A DNA stretch of 64,000 nt from Streptomyces sp. NBC_00271 (GTDB lineage: Bacteria; Actinomycetota; Actinomycetes; Streptomycetales; Streptomycetaceae). Positions 7,537 through 16,446 of this stretch are shown here, piece by piece (position 1 is the stretch's first letter; the number at the start of each line of letters is the position of its first letter). The notes under the pieces are model-generated. The model was not told where the DNA came from, did not search any database, and was given only the letters and a program-made list of their open reading frames with translations. The translations under genes and the position numbers were made by a program. The stretch lies in the NCBI RefSeq assembly GCF_036178845.1, contig NZ_CP108070.1, positions 10,602,001 through 10,666,000 on the forward strand. The letters are read 5' to 3'.

Positions 7537-8682
7537 GTGGAACACGTCGTGACTGAAGCCCCCCGCCTCACCGAGAGCGCCAGCGCGGTGTTCGCCGTCC
7601 TGGCCCAGGCCGGCAGCGCCACCCGGCCGCAGCTGGCGAGCCTCGCGGGGCTGTCCAAGCCGACGGTCTCCGCCGCCGTCGCGGAACTGGAGAGCGCCCG
7701 GCTGGCCACCCACTCCGGCACCGCGTCCAGCGGCACCGGCCGCTCCGCGGCCGTATACGGCCTGGGGCCCGCCTCCGGCTCGGTCCTCGCCGTCGACTTG
7801 GGCCCGGCCCGCACCCGGGTGCGCGGCTGCGCCCTGGACGGCACCCTGCTCACCGAGACGGCCACCCCGCGGGCCCGGGCCGCCGAGGCCGTCCGCGAGG
7901 CGCTGGCCGCGCTGCCCGCCGGCGCCCCGCTGCGGGCCATCGTGGTCGCCGTCGGTGACGTCACCGAGCCCGACCGTGCGGGCACCGGCATGCGCCCGGC
8001 GACCGCCAAGGCCGGGCCCGTCTTCGACGCCGTGTCCGTCGCGCTGCCGCAGGGCGTGCCCGTCCACCTGGAGAACAACGTCAACTGCGCGGCCCTCGCC
8101 GAACTGCAGGAGGGCGCCGCGCGGGGCCGTCGTACCTTCGGCTATCTGCGGATCGGCGTCGGTATCGGTCTCGGCATCGTCATCGGCGGCCAAGTGCTGC
8201 GCGGCGCCAACGGCGCGGCCGGTGAGCTGGCCCGGCTGCCGTATCCCTGGGACGACGACCGGGAGCCGCGTCAGGAGGCTCTGGAGGCTTATGTCGGCTC
8301 GCACGCCCTGCTGCGCCGGGCCGCCCGGGCCTGGCGGGCCGGTGACGGCCCGCGCCCCCGTACCGCCGAGCGGCTCTTCGCGCTGGCCGCCGCGGGCCGG
8401 GAACCCGCCCGTGGGCTCGTCGCCCGGCACGCCGCCGACGTGGGCCGGCTGGCCGCCGCCGTGACCGCCGTACTGGACCCTGGGCTGATCGTGCTGGGCG
8501 GCAGCACGGGCTCCGATCCGCAGCTCCTGCCGGGGGTGCGCGCCGAACTGGGCCGGCTCAGCTGGCCCACCGAGGTGGTCAGCAGCCAGATCGGAGATCT
8601 CGGTACCGTCGTGGGTGCCGCCCGGCTCGCCGTGACCAAGGGAGTCCAAAACGTGACCGAAGGCGCGCAGGCGAAGGATTGA
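7537..8682 (+). CDS. ROK-family transcriptional regulator
   Basis: A 381-residue repressor-type protein. The N-terminal winged helix-turn-helix reads GSATRPQLASLAGLSKPTVSAAVAELE (about 31-57). The ROK sugar-kinase-like domain follows, starting VLAVDLGPARTRVRG and containing HLENNVNCAALAELQEGAARG and IGVGIGLGIVIGGQVLRGANGAAGELA. The usual Zn-binding CxCGxxGC cluster is absent, and the ATP-binding Asp-Gly pattern is weak, so it is probably a sensor rather than a kinase. GTG at 7537 and GTG at 7549 are both possible starts. It likely binds the adjacent palindrome and responds to a sugar phosphate in controlling the kinase and the transport/lyase operon downstream. Confidence 0.88.
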   Translation: MEHVVTEAPRLTESASAVFAVLAQAGSATRPQLASLAGLSKPTVSAAVAELESARLATHSGTASSGTGRSAAVYGLGPASGSVLAVDLGPARTRVRGCALDGTLLTETATPRARAAEAVREALAALPAGAPLRAIVVAVGDVTEPDRAGTGMRPATAKAGPVFDAVSVALPQGVPVHLENNVNCAALAELQEGAARGRRTFGYLRIGVGIGLGIVIGGQVLRGANGAAGELARLPYPWDDDREPRQEALEAYVGSHALLRRAARAWRAGDGPRPRTAERLFALAAAGREPARGLVARHAADVGRLAAAVTAVLDPGLIVLGGSTGSDPQLLPGVRAELGRLSWPTEVVSSQIGDLGTVVGAARLAVTKGVQNVTEGAQAKD

Positions 8683-8956
8683 CGGCTTCCTTATCGGTCT
8701 GCCAATGTCCGGACAAGCGCTTTCTAAGTCGGCCGGGACGTCGGCTTGGGGTGAGCGTCCCGGCCGTACCCAGACGTACGGCAGCCCGGCGAGGGCGTGC
8801 TCGCGGGCGGCGGCCGTCGAGGCTGGGGACCCCACCCGTCAAGGCGACACGGCCGGGCGAGGCCGTGCCCCCGGAAAGCGAAATCTCCCTCGAAATGCAC
8901 CCGTGCCGCCTCGGCTGGCGCCGTGCTTCTTCCGCTACGACGAAAAGGGATTGAAG
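8683..8956. other. Leader of the sugar ABC operon
   Basis: These 274 gene-free bases precede the solute-binding protein gene. An 8-bp palindrome AAGCGCTT (8716-8723) lies inside CAAGCGCTTTC, reminiscent of LacI-family half sites, but no LacI gene is nearby. No copy of the ROK palindrome is seen here. Confidence 0.4.
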
Positions 8957-10285
8957 ATGACCAGTGTGGGTGTGCGGCGCTCTCGCCGACTCGGCCGCGG
9001 CGGCATGCGCCGCCTGGCTCCTCTCGCTGCCGTGGCCACGGCAGGAGCCCTGCTGCTCTCCGCCTGCGGGTCGGGATCCGGCTCGGGCGGGACCTCCAAG
9101 TCGCTGACGTTCTGGATCTCCACGGTTCCGGGGCAGGACGCGGGCTGGAAGAAGATGGTGGCGCAGTACAAGAAGGAAACCGGCGTCGACGTCAAGCTCG
9201 TCAACATCCCCTACGACGGCTACACGACGAAGCTGCACAACGCCGCGCAGGCGAACTCCCTGCCCGACGTGGCGGCCGTGCCGGCGCTGGACCCGATCTG
9301 GTCGAACAAGCTGATCGACCTCAGCTCCATCGCCAACAACAAGACCAACAAGATCAACGCCAACTTCCTCGCCAAGGACTCGTCAGGGAAGGTGCTGTCC
9401 ATCCCCTCGGACGTCACCGCGTCCGGCCTGTACATCAACAAGTCGCTCTTCGAGAAGGCCGGCGTCTCCTTCCCGACCTCGCCCGACAAGACCTGGACCT
9501 GGACCGACTTCATCAAGGCGGCGGACGAGGTCCGGGAGAAGACCAAGGCCAAGTACTCCCTGACGTTCGACCAGTCGCCGTCCAGACTCCGCGCCATGGT
9601 GTACGAGATGGGCGGGCAGTACGTCCACGCGGACTCCTCCGGCAAGTTCTCGGTGGACGCGGCGACCAAGAAGGCCGTGAACTACTTCGTCGGACTGAAC
9701 GACGACAAGACCATGCCGAAGTCGGTGTGGACCAGCGGCGCCGACCCGTCGGCCATGTTCCAGAGCGGTGACGTGGTCGCCTACTGGTCCGGCGTGTGGC
9801 AGGTTCCCGCCTTCGCGGAGAGCATCAAGAAGTTCGAGTGGGCGAGCGTCCCGACTCCCGCCCAGCCGGTGCAGGCCAGCGACGTGAACAGCGGCGGCAT
9901 GACGGTGGGCTTCAACAACAACGCCGACGCGGCCACCGCCGCGACGAAGTTCCTGTCCTGGCTGTACGAGCCGGCCCACTACCAGGCGCTGTGTGAGGCG
10001 TCCGGGTTCCTGCCGGTCGAGAGCGGTCTGAACCCGACGTACCCCTTCAAGTCCGAAGCGGCGCAGGCGGCGTTCAAGCTGTACAACGAGGAGATCCCGC
10101 TCTACGCCCCGATCTCGGGCTACTTCAACGGCGCGCAGACGAACTGGGTGCTGAAGGGCAAGAGTCTCACCGAGGACCCGACCAAGACGGAGCTCGGCAA
10201 GGCGATCAACGGTCAGCAGTCGGCCGACAAGGCCCTGGAGAACATCGTGGCCGGCTACAACCAGCAGGTCGGCGGCGGATCGTAG
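8957..10285 (+). CDS. Sugar ABC transporter solute-binding lipoprotein
   Basis: A 442-residue extracellular binding protein of the MalE/SBP_bac_1 type. The lipobox LLLSAC places the lipidated cysteine at residue 37, followed by a Gly/Ser linker. The mature part shows SLTFWISTVPGQDAGWKKMV, then PDVAAVPALDPIW, and late in the protein GFLPVESGLNPTY, the usual hinge and C-lobe features of carbohydrate binders. The start at 8957 is preceded by AAGGGA; an open frame from 8705 has no such support. It captures oligosaccharides for the two permeases that follow. No ATPase gene is present, so as in other Streptomyces sugar operons a shared MsiK-type ATPase probably energises transport. Confidence 0.92.
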   Translation: MTSVGVRRSRRLGRGGMRRLAPLAAVATAGALLLSACGSGSGSGGTSKSLTFWISTVPGQDAGWKKMVAQYKKETGVDVKLVNIPYDGYTTKLHNAAQANSLPDVAAVPALDPIWSNKLIDLSSIANNKTNKINANFLAKDSSGKVLSIPSDVTASGLYINKSLFEKAGVSFPTSPDKTWTWTDFIKAADEVREKTKAKYSLTFDQSPSRLRAMVYEMGGQYVHADSSGKFSVDAATKKAVNYFVGLNDDKTMPKSVWTSGADPSAMFQSGDVVAYWSGVWQVPAFAESIKKFEWASVPTPAQPVQASDVNSGGMTVGFNNNADAATAATKFLSWLYEPAHYQALCEASGFLPVESGLNPTYPFKSEAAQAAFKLYNEEIPLYAPISGYFNGAQTNWVLKGKSLTEDPTKTELGKAINGQQSADKALENIVAGYNQQVGGGS

Positions 10286-10291
10286 GCCGGC

Positions 10292-10329
10292 GGGCCGGGC
10301 GGCGGGGTCGAGACACTGCCGCCCGGCCC
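10292..10329 (+). promoter_or_regulatory. Intercistronic hairpin after the binding-protein gene
   Basis: A perfect 11-bp inverted repeat, GGGCCGGGCGG (10292-10302) and CCGCCCGGCCC (10319-10329), with a 16-base loop, just after the stop codon. Hairpins here in ABC operons usually protect the binding-protein mRNA and reduce read-through, giving excess binding protein over permease. Confidence 0.7.
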
Positions 10330-10402
10330 TGGGCGCCCACGTGATGCCGGGCTCATGGTCCGAGCCCACAGCAATCCATTCCACCAGCACGGAGTCAGGA
10401 AG

Positions 10403-11314
10403 ATGACAAAACACGCCTCGGACGTGTCCGTGAGCCCGCCCAGGAGGCGCAGTAAGTACACCCTTGCGCCGCTCGTCCTCATCGCGGCCAATGTCGTGCT
10501 CTTCGCGCTGTTCTTCGTCTGGCCGGCGGTGATCGGGCTCGTCTACTCCTTCACGAACTACACGGGTGTAGGGGCGTTCCAGTTCATCGGACTGGACAAT
10601 TACCACAACCTGTTCGGGGACTCCACCTTCTACGACGCGCTGAGCCGGACGCTGCTGTACGCCGTGCTCTTCGTACCGCTGAACTTCGCGCTCTCGCTGC
10701 TCGCCGCCAACCTGGTGGTGAGCAAGCACGCCAAGGGCGCGTCGGTCGCCCGCGTCATCTTCTTCATCCCATGGCTTCTGTCGCCCATCGTCGTGGGTGT
10801 CCTGTGGCGGTGGCTGTTCGGTGAGAACTTCGGACTGGTCAACTACGTCATCGAGAAGCTCGGCGGAAGTGCCGTTCCGTGGCAGTCCAACGCGGACCTG
10901 TCGTTGATAGTGGTGGTGATGGCGGCGTCCTGGGCCTGGACGGGTTTCTCGATGCTGCTGTTCATCGCGGCGATCAAGAACGTACCGGTGTCCTACTACG
11001 AGGCGGCCTCGCTCGACGGCGCCGGCCCATGGCGCCAGTTCATCAGCATCACGCTGCCGAGCATCGCGCCCACCTCGTTCATCGTCATCCTGCTCAACAC
11101 GATCAACGCGATGAAGGAATACCCGGTGTTCGTCGCCCTCAACAACGGCGGACCCGGCACGTCGAACAACCTGCTCGTCCAGTACATCTATGAGACCGGC
11201 TTCAAACGGGGCCAGATCGGCTACGCGAGCGCCGCGTCCTTCGTGCTCATGCTCATCCTGATGGCCGTCGCGATCATCCAGCTGATCGTCAACCGGCGGG
11301 TGGAGAACCGATGA
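10403..11314 (+). CDS. Sugar ABC transporter permease (MalF type)
   Basis: A 303-residue inner-membrane permease with about six transmembrane helices; the first is LAPLVLIAANVVLFALFFVWPAV. The EAA loop is YYEAASLDGAGPWRQFISITLPSIAP (about residues 196-222), which contacts the ATPase. The ATG at 10403 follows GGAGTCAGGAAG. The gene overlaps the next permease by four bases (ATGA), so the two are translationally coupled. It forms half of the transmembrane channel for the oligosaccharide bound by the upstream lipoprotein. Confidence 0.93.
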   Translation: MTKHASDVSVSPPRRRSKYTLAPLVLIAANVVLFALFFVWPAVIGLVYSFTNYTGVGAFQFIGLDNYHNLFGDSTFYDALSRTLLYAVLFVPLNFALSLLAANLVVSKHAKGASVARVIFFIPWLLSPIVVGVLWRWLFGENFGLVNYVIEKLGGSAVPWQSNADLSLIVVVMAASWAWTGFSMLLFIAAIKNVPVSYYEAASLDGAGPWRQFISITLPSIAPTSFIVILLNTINAMKEYPVFVALNNGGPGTSNNLLVQYIYETGFKRGQIGYASAASFVLMLILMAVAIIQLIVNRRVENR

Positions 11315-12213
11315 CAACCACAGACATGCCACGCCCGGCCGACGCCGGTCCCGAACGGGCCGTCTCCAAGAAGCGGCCCCGCAAGGCGGGCAGTGGTGGG
11401 CTCCGGCGGGCGGTGCCCGCGACGACACTGCTGTGGATCCTGGCGTGCCTGTACGGGTTGCCGGTGCTGTGGTTCATCCTCAGCTCCCTCAAGCCGGCCA
11501 GCGACCTGTTCTCCTATCCGCTGACGCCGGTTCCGCACAACCCCACCCTGTCGGGTTACCTGACGGCGTGGCGCAGTGCCAACTTCTCCCAGTACTTCGT
11601 CAACACGGCCATCGTGTGCGTGATCACGACGATCCTCACGGTGGGAGTCAGCTGCTGCACCGGGTACGCGCTGGCCAAGTACGACAACAAATGGCTCAAG
11701 GTCTTCTTCATCTGCATCCTGGCCACCACGATGCTGCCGTCCGAGGTCATGCTCGCCCCGGAGTTCCTGGTGGTCCGCAACCTCGGCCTCTACAACTCGT
11801 TCGCCGGCATCATCCTCCCGGCCGTGCTCACCGCGACCGGATGCTTCATGTTCCGCCAGTTCTTCCTGACGGTTCCCGACGAACTCGTGGAAGCCGCACG
11901 CATCGACGGCGCCCGCGAACTGTCGATCTTCCTGCGGATCATGGTGCCGCTCTCCCGGCCCATCATGCTCACCCTCGCCATCCTGTCCTTCCAGTGGCGG
12001 TGGAACGACTACATCTGGCCGCTTCTGATGCTGAACGACCCCAACAAGTTCACCGTGCAGATCGGCATCCAGAGCATCGTCGGCGCGCAGAACATCAACT
12101 GGTCGGTCCTGCTCGGCGCATCGGTCATCTCCATGATCCCGCTGATCGTCATCTTCCTGGTCTTCCAGCGCTACGTCATGGGAGCCGACATCAATGCCGG
12201 CCTGAAGGACTGA
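11311..12213 (+). CDS. Sugar ABC transporter permease (MalG type)
   Basis: A 300-residue second permease with about six membrane helices. The EAA loop is ELVEAARIDGARELSIFLRIMVPLSRP (about 190-216), and the C-terminus is characteristic of the MalG group (VFQRYVMGADINAGLKD). It overlaps the preceding gene by ATGA and is followed two bases after its stop by the next start, a tight operon. It pairs with the upstream permease, and the missing ATPase is presumably supplied from elsewhere. Confidence 0.93.
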   Translation: MTTTDMPRPADAGPERAVSKKRPRKAGSGGLRRAVPATTLLWILACLYGLPVLWFILSSLKPASDLFSYPLTPVPHNPTLSGYLTAWRSANFSQYFVNTAIVCVITTILTVGVSCCTGYALAKYDNKWLKVFFICILATTMLPSEVMLAPEFLVVRNLGLYNSFAGIILPAVLTATGCFMFRQFFLTVPDELVEAARIDGARELSIFLRIMVPLSRPIMLTLAILSFQWRWNDYIWPLLMLNDPNKFTVQIGIQSIVGAQNINWSVLLGASVISMIPLIVIFLVFQRYVMGADINAGLKD

Positions 12214-12215
12214 CC

Positions 12216-13934
12216 GTGCCCACCCCGCTCGACCACGAGTTCGTCCGGGCGGTGGCCGGCGCAGCCGACCGGCTGGCCGCCCCGCTGGCGGCCGGCCCCG
12301 ACGCGGAACCTGCCGGTGTGACCCACCGCGCTCTGGCACGCCGGGTGAAGACCATGGTCGCGGCGTACCGTTCCACGGACTCGGCACTGCACGGCAGCAG
12401 GCAGGTCGTCGCCGCCATGATGGCCCACCTCGGCGCCCTCCGGGCCGCGCAGACCACCACCGGCCTCTTCGCCGGCGGCGACAACGTGCAGTCACCGCCG
12501 GACTCCGCGTTCACCGTCAACGACGTGTGCGACGCGCACGTCCTCGCCGCGGGCGCGGGGCCGGAACTGCGCGACGTCACGGCCGCGCTCGCCGAGATCG
12601 CCGGGGCCGCCTCCGGCAGTCTCCTGGCCGGTGGGGTGCACACCCCGAATCACCGCTGGGAGCTGTGCGCGGCGCTGGCCCGGCTGCACCGGTCGTTCCC
12701 GGACAGCCGGCTGCTCGACCGCATCGACGCGTGGCTCGCCGAGGGCGTCGACATCGATGCGGAGGGCCTGTACTCGGAGCGGAGCGCCAACTACGCGGCC
12801 CACGTGTCCAACCCGTCGCTGCTGCTCCTGGCCGACGTCCTCGGCCGCACCGACCTGTGGGACGCCGTCGAACGCAACCTCACCGCGACCCTGGACCTCA
12901 TCAGACCGGACGGCACGGTGGAGACCGTCCACTCGCGGCGGCAGGACCAGAACCACCCGTTCCCGCTGGCGCCCTACCTGCCGCACTACCGGCTGCTCGC
13001 GATCCGCACCGGCCGGGGCGACTTCAGCCGGGCGGCGCGGCTGGCGGCCGCCGGCGGCATCGACGCCCCCGACCTGCTCGCCGAGACCCTCCTCACCCCC
13101 GACCTGTGCCGTGTGCTGCCGAAACCGGCGCCGGAACCCCTTCCCCGCGACCGGTACCTCGCCACGGCGCGCCTTGCCGCACGTGCCTCCGCCACCGCGC
13201 ACAGCGTCCTGTACGGCGGCTCGGACGTGCCCGAGCACCGGCGCATCCGCTCGGGCCTCGCCTGCAATCCCACCTTCCTGCGCCTGTTCGCCGGTGACGC
13301 CGTCCTCGACGCGGTCCGCCTCTCACGGGGCTTCTTCGACCTGGGCCCGTTCCACGCCGCGGACATGCAACAGCTCGCCGACAACCGGTACCGGCTCACC
13401 GAAACCCTCACGGCCGCCTACTACCAGCCGCTCCCGCCGGACCGGCGACGCGACGACGGCGCCTACCGGATGGCGGACGAGGGACGCTTCTCCGCCGCGA
13501 TGGCCTTCCCGGACCGGCCCCGGGACGAGGTCTCCCACACGACCCGCGTCGAAGCGGAGCTGCGGGAGGACGGTGCCGACCTGCGGATCGACATCAGCGG
13601 ACCAAGGGTGCCCTGGGCCCTCGAACTGACCTTCCGGCCGGGCGGCGTGCCCGAGGGCGCCGTACCGATCGGCGACGGACGCTGGTGCCTGACGACCGGG
13701 CCGATGACCTACCGGGTCGGCGACGACGAGATCCGGGTCGAGGCCGGCGTCGAGGCAGGCGAACCGCTCGCCGGGCCGGACCGGAGCGACGTACTACGGT
13801 ACGACCCGGGGCAGGACCAGACCGTGGTCGGCGCCACCGACGCGGCGACCGGGAACCGCGTCTACATCGGTGGGTACGGCCCTCACACGCTGACCGTCGC
13901 GCTGCGCGCCCGCCGTCCCTCGCCTGTCGTCTGA
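12216..13934 (+). CDS. Unassigned large enzyme, candidate polysaccharide lyase (alpha/alpha-toroid plus beta domain)
   Basis: A 572-residue protein without a signal peptide, so probably cytoplasmic. The first 350 residues are repeated helical pairs. Conserved-looking polar clusters are TPNHRWE at about 143-149 (N145, H146, E149) and YSERSANYAAHVSN at 186-199 (Y193, H196). The last 200 residues are beta-rich (VSHTTRVEAELREDGADLRIDI). This architecture, with an Asn/His and a Tyr/His pair, is that of heparinase/alginate-lyase-type (alpha/alpha)-toroid lyases, but no family could be named. The GTG start is two bases after the permease stop. The context implies it depolymerises the oligosaccharide brought in by the ABC system. 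Confidence 0.6.
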   Translation: MPTPLDHEFVRAVAGAADRLAAPLAAGPDAEPAGVTHRALARRVKTMVAAYRSTDSALHGSRQVVAAMMAHLGALRAAQTTTGLFAGGDNVQSPPDSAFTVNDVCDAHVLAAGAGPELRDVTAALAEIAGAASGSLLAGGVHTPNHRWELCAALARLHRSFPDSRLLDRIDAWLAEGVDIDAEGLYSERSANYAAHVSNPSLLLLADVLGRTDLWDAVERNLTATLDLIRPDGTVETVHSRRQDQNHPFPLAPYLPHYRLLAIRTGRGDFSRAARLAAAGGIDAPDLLAETLLTPDLCRVLPKPAPEPLPRDRYLATARLAARASATAHSVLYGGSDVPEHRRIRSGLACNPTFLRLFAGDAVLDAVRLSRGFFDLGPFHAADMQQLADNRYRLTETLTAAYYQPLPPDRRRDDGAYRMADEGRFSAAMAFPDRPRDEVSHTTRVEAELREDGADLRIDISGPRVPWALELTFRPGGVPEGAVPIGDGRWCLTTGPMTYRVGDDEIRVEAGVEAGEPLAGPDRSDVLRYDPGQDQTVVGATDAATGNRVYIGGYGPHTLTVALRARRPSPVV

Positions 13935-13985
13935 CCCCGACGAACCGCGCCATGGCCACCTCCGGCATGAAGGGCTGATCGACCC

Positions 13986-15818
13986 ATGCACCTGCCGCGC
14001 CAGCTCGGCCCGCTGCACGACCTGCCGGACACGCCCGAGGCGTACGACGCGGTCCTCGCCGACGTTGTGGAGCAGGCCCTGGCCCGCCTCACGCCCGAGG
14101 GCAATCTCGAACACCCCGACTGTGTGGACGACGTCGGTGACACCTCCCTCGGCGTCACCTCCCTGCTGGCGCTCGCCTGGCGGCGCACGCAGGACCCGCG
14201 CCTGCCGGAGGCTGTCAGCCGCGGTCTGCGCTTCCATCTGCGGGAGCGGGTCTTCACCGAGGACAACCCCGGCTACCCGAACCTGAGGAGGCGCGGCTCC
14301 GGACTGCCGTACGCCCGTTACGTACTGGAGGACGGCGCCCACCCCATCGGTGACTGGCCGAGCACGGTGTGGGCGTTGCTCCAAGCGGTCAACATCCTGG
14401 GCACGGCCGACCCGATCGTCCCCGACGAGGACCGCCGTGAACTGGTCGAGTTGGCGCACGGCTACTGGCTCTGGCTGACCGACGCGACCTTCTTCAACCC
14501 GCAGGAGGCCGGCAACCAGGCCATCGGCTGTGTCGTCGGTGGGCTGATGCTCGCAGGCCATCTCCCCACGGAGGAAGGGGAGTCGGTCCGTGCGCGGGCG
14601 ATGCGTCTGTACGCCGACGAGATCCGCGCCCGCCGCGTCCGCGACCGGGGTGCCCTGCTGCCCCCGGAGCACGGGGGCGCGTACGACAACAACTACGGGC
14701 CGATCTCCCTCTCCTTCCTCGCCCAGGCCCACAAGGTCAGCGGGGAGCCGGTCTTCGCCGAGGACGGGGACGCGCTCGCCCGGTATCTCGACGCTCGTCT
14801 GACGGTGGGCGGCTTCGACATCGGCGGGCCGCGCTACAGCGAACAGCACTCCGGCTTCGAGGCCGTGCTCGGCCTGCGTCACTTCGGCCGTCGGATCGGC
14901 GCCGACCTCGGCCGTTACCGGGGCGACACCCGCTGGGGCCGGCACGCGGTCGGGCCGGACGGCGCGCTCGACGGCCACTTCGCGTTCATGCTGGTCTGGC
15001 AGATCCAGGACGCCACGCAGTGGCACCGGACGCCGTCGAGGAACCCCGTACGGCATCAACTGCGCGCGGGCACGGTCTCGGTGGCCTTCGACCAGCGGAT
15101 GACCCCTTCGCTGGTCGAGGCGGCGGGCACGTACTACCTGCCCGCCGCGGTCAACCGACAGCACGGATTCGGCCCGGTCGTCGACGGCTTCCTGCTCAGC
15201 CGCCCCATGGGCGAGGTACGGGTGCGCGACCTCGAGATCGACGGCCTGAGCGCCAAGCTCGTCACCAAACCGGTCGTCGGCCGTGACCACGTGCTGCGCC
15301 ACGTCCGGTCGCTGTACGTCACCGACGGCGTGAGCCTGTGGACCACGGTCGCCGTCGAACGCCTCGACGGGACGCCGTACTTGCTCGCCGGACTGCCGTA
15401 CGCCACCGACGACGGGGACCGGGTGCGCAGGACCGCCGAGGCCGCCGTGACCTCCGCCGGCCCGCTCACGCTGACACATCCACGCACGGAGGGCGTCGAC
15501 CACTTCGACGCCCGCTCCGAGACGACCCAGGAGTTGGCGGCGTTCGCCCTGGCCGCCGACCCGCGCGGCTACGGCAACCCGGACGAGGGCTGGTGCCATC
15601 TCGTCGCCTCCACGGCACTCGAAGCCGCACCGGCTCCCGGCGCCCCGCAGGACCTGCACGTCTTCGTCGTGCGCTACGGCTCCCCGGGCCCCCTCGCCCC
15701 CACCTTCGCGGACACACCGGCGGGCCTGACGATCCGCACCGAGGCGTTCACCGCACTGATCGGGAATCCCGCGGGTGATGACCGAGGGGAACCCGCGCTG
15801 GAACTGCTGCGGCGGTGA
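13986..15818 (+). CDS. Second unassigned large enzyme, candidate polysaccharide lyase
   Basis: A 610-residue protein, again with no signal peptide. It has a helical N-terminal half (DVGDTSLGVTSLLALAWRR, GDWPSTVWALLQAVNI) and a polar cluster EAGNQAIGCVVGG around N177-Q178. Next come GGAYDNNYGPISLSFLAQA and PRYSEQHSGFEAVLGLRHF. The C-terminal half is beta-rich (SRPMGEVRVRDLEIDGLSAK). It is comparable in size and layout to the preceding enzyme but not obviously its duplicate. It is the last gene of the operon and ends 71 bases inside the convergent kinase gene. The function is probably breakdown of the same imported glycan. It could instead be a glycoside hydrolase of toroid fold. Confidence 0.55.
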   Translation: MHLPRQLGPLHDLPDTPEAYDAVLADVVEQALARLTPEGNLEHPDCVDDVGDTSLGVTSLLALAWRRTQDPRLPEAVSRGLRFHLRERVFTEDNPGYPNLRRRGSGLPYARYVLEDGAHPIGDWPSTVWALLQAVNILGTADPIVPDEDRRELVELAHGYWLWLTDATFFNPQEAGNQAIGCVVGGLMLAGHLPTEEGESVRARAMRLYADEIRARRVRDRGALLPPEHGGAYDNNYGPISLSFLAQAHKVSGEPVFAEDGDALARYLDARLTVGGFDIGGPRYSEQHSGFEAVLGLRHFGRRIGADLGRYRGDTRWGRHAVGPDGALDGHFAFMLVWQIQDATQWHRTPSRNPVRHQLRAGTVSVAFDQRMTPSLVEAAGTYYLPAAVNRQHGFGPVVDGFLLSRPMGEVRVRDLEIDGLSAKLVTKPVVGRDHVLRHVRSLYVTDGVSLWTTVAVERLDGTPYLLAGLPYATDDGDRVRRTAEAAVTSAGPLTLTHPRTEGVDHFDARSETTQELAAFALAADPRGYGNPDEGWCHLVASTALEAAPAPGAPQDLHVFVVRYGSPGPLAPTFADTPAGLTIRTEAFTALIGNPAGDDRGEPALELLRR

Positions 15819-16446
15819 CCTCCGCGCCGACGACCAGGTCGGCACGGTCCCGTGTCGCGTCGACCAGGTCGGCGTTGCGCTGGTCCGTGCCGAGCACCCA
15901 GGCCACCGCCGTGTCGTGGTCCTTGCCGAACTCCTCGTGGCGCTCGACGAGACGACGTACGCGCTCTTCCTCGTCGAGCTCGCAGAACCACACCTCGTCC
16001 AGCCGTGACCGTACGCGCGCCCACGCCCCGTCCCCCAGCAGGAGGTAGTTGCCCTCGGTGATGATCAGGCGGGCGCTGCGCAGGACCGGGACGGCGCCCG
16101 CGATCGGCTGCTCCAAGGTCCGCTCGAAGCCCGGCGCGTAGACGATGTCGTCCTCTTCCTCGTCACGCAGCCTGCCCAACAGCGCCGCATACCCCGCCGC
16201 GTCGAAGGTGTCAGGAGCGCCCTTGCGGTCCCGGCGGCCCAGCCTGTCCAGCTCGACGTCCGCGAGATGGAACCCGTCCATCGGCACATGCGCGACCCGG
16301 CCGGGCGCGTCGCCGTTCAGCTCCCGGACCAGGCGCTCGGCCAGCGTGGTCTTGCCCGCGCCAGGGCTTCCCGTGATCCCGAGAATCGCACGCCGACCGG
16401 GGCGCACCAGCGCCGCGGCCCGCTCCACGAGGTCGTCGAAGGTCAT
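15748..16446 (-). CDS. P-loop nucleoside/sugar kinase-like protein
   Basis: A 232-residue protein of the uridine-kinase/PanK-like P-loop family. Walker A is GITGSPGAGKTTLAERLV (about 24-41), followed by VPMDGFHLADVELDRLGRRDRKGAPDTFDAAGY. That second block is the signature of the nucleoside/nucleotide kinase family often found near sugar genes. A late basic motif, RVRRLVERHEEFGKD, lies in the lid. The ATG at 16446 overlaps the DUF6191 stop (ATGA), which fixes the start; a longer frame to 16650 is less likely. Its 3' end overlaps the convergent lyase-like gene by 71 bases. The exact acceptor (nucleoside, pantothenate or fructose-like sugar) cannot be told. Confidence 0.82.
   Translation of the reverse strand: MTFDDLVERAAALVRPGRRAILGITGSPGAGKTTLAERLVRELNGDAPGRVAHVPMDGFHLADVELDRLGRRDRKGAPDTFDAAGYAALLGRLRDEEEDDIVYAPGFERTLEQPIAGAVPVLRSARLIITEGNYLLLGDGAWARVRSRLDEVWFCELDEEERVRRLVERHEEFGKDHDTAVAWVLGTDQRNADLVDATRDRADLVVGAEVTAAAVPARVPLGHHPRDSRSVR

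Noticed and set aside
8716..8723. AAGCGCTT as a LacI-family operator for the sugar operon
   Set aside because: Only an 8-bp palindrome with no LacI gene nearby; chance occurrence is likely in this base composition. Kept only as a note in the leader entry.
9383..11428. Minus-strand frame of 681 codons opposite the sugar ABC genes
   Set aside because: A GC-bias shadow of well-supported permease and binding-protein genes; no recognisable domain or ribosome site.
13794..15845. Minus-strand frame of 683 codons opposite the second lyase-like gene
   Set aside because: Same antisense artefact; Gly/Val/Arg/Asp-rich with no family pattern.
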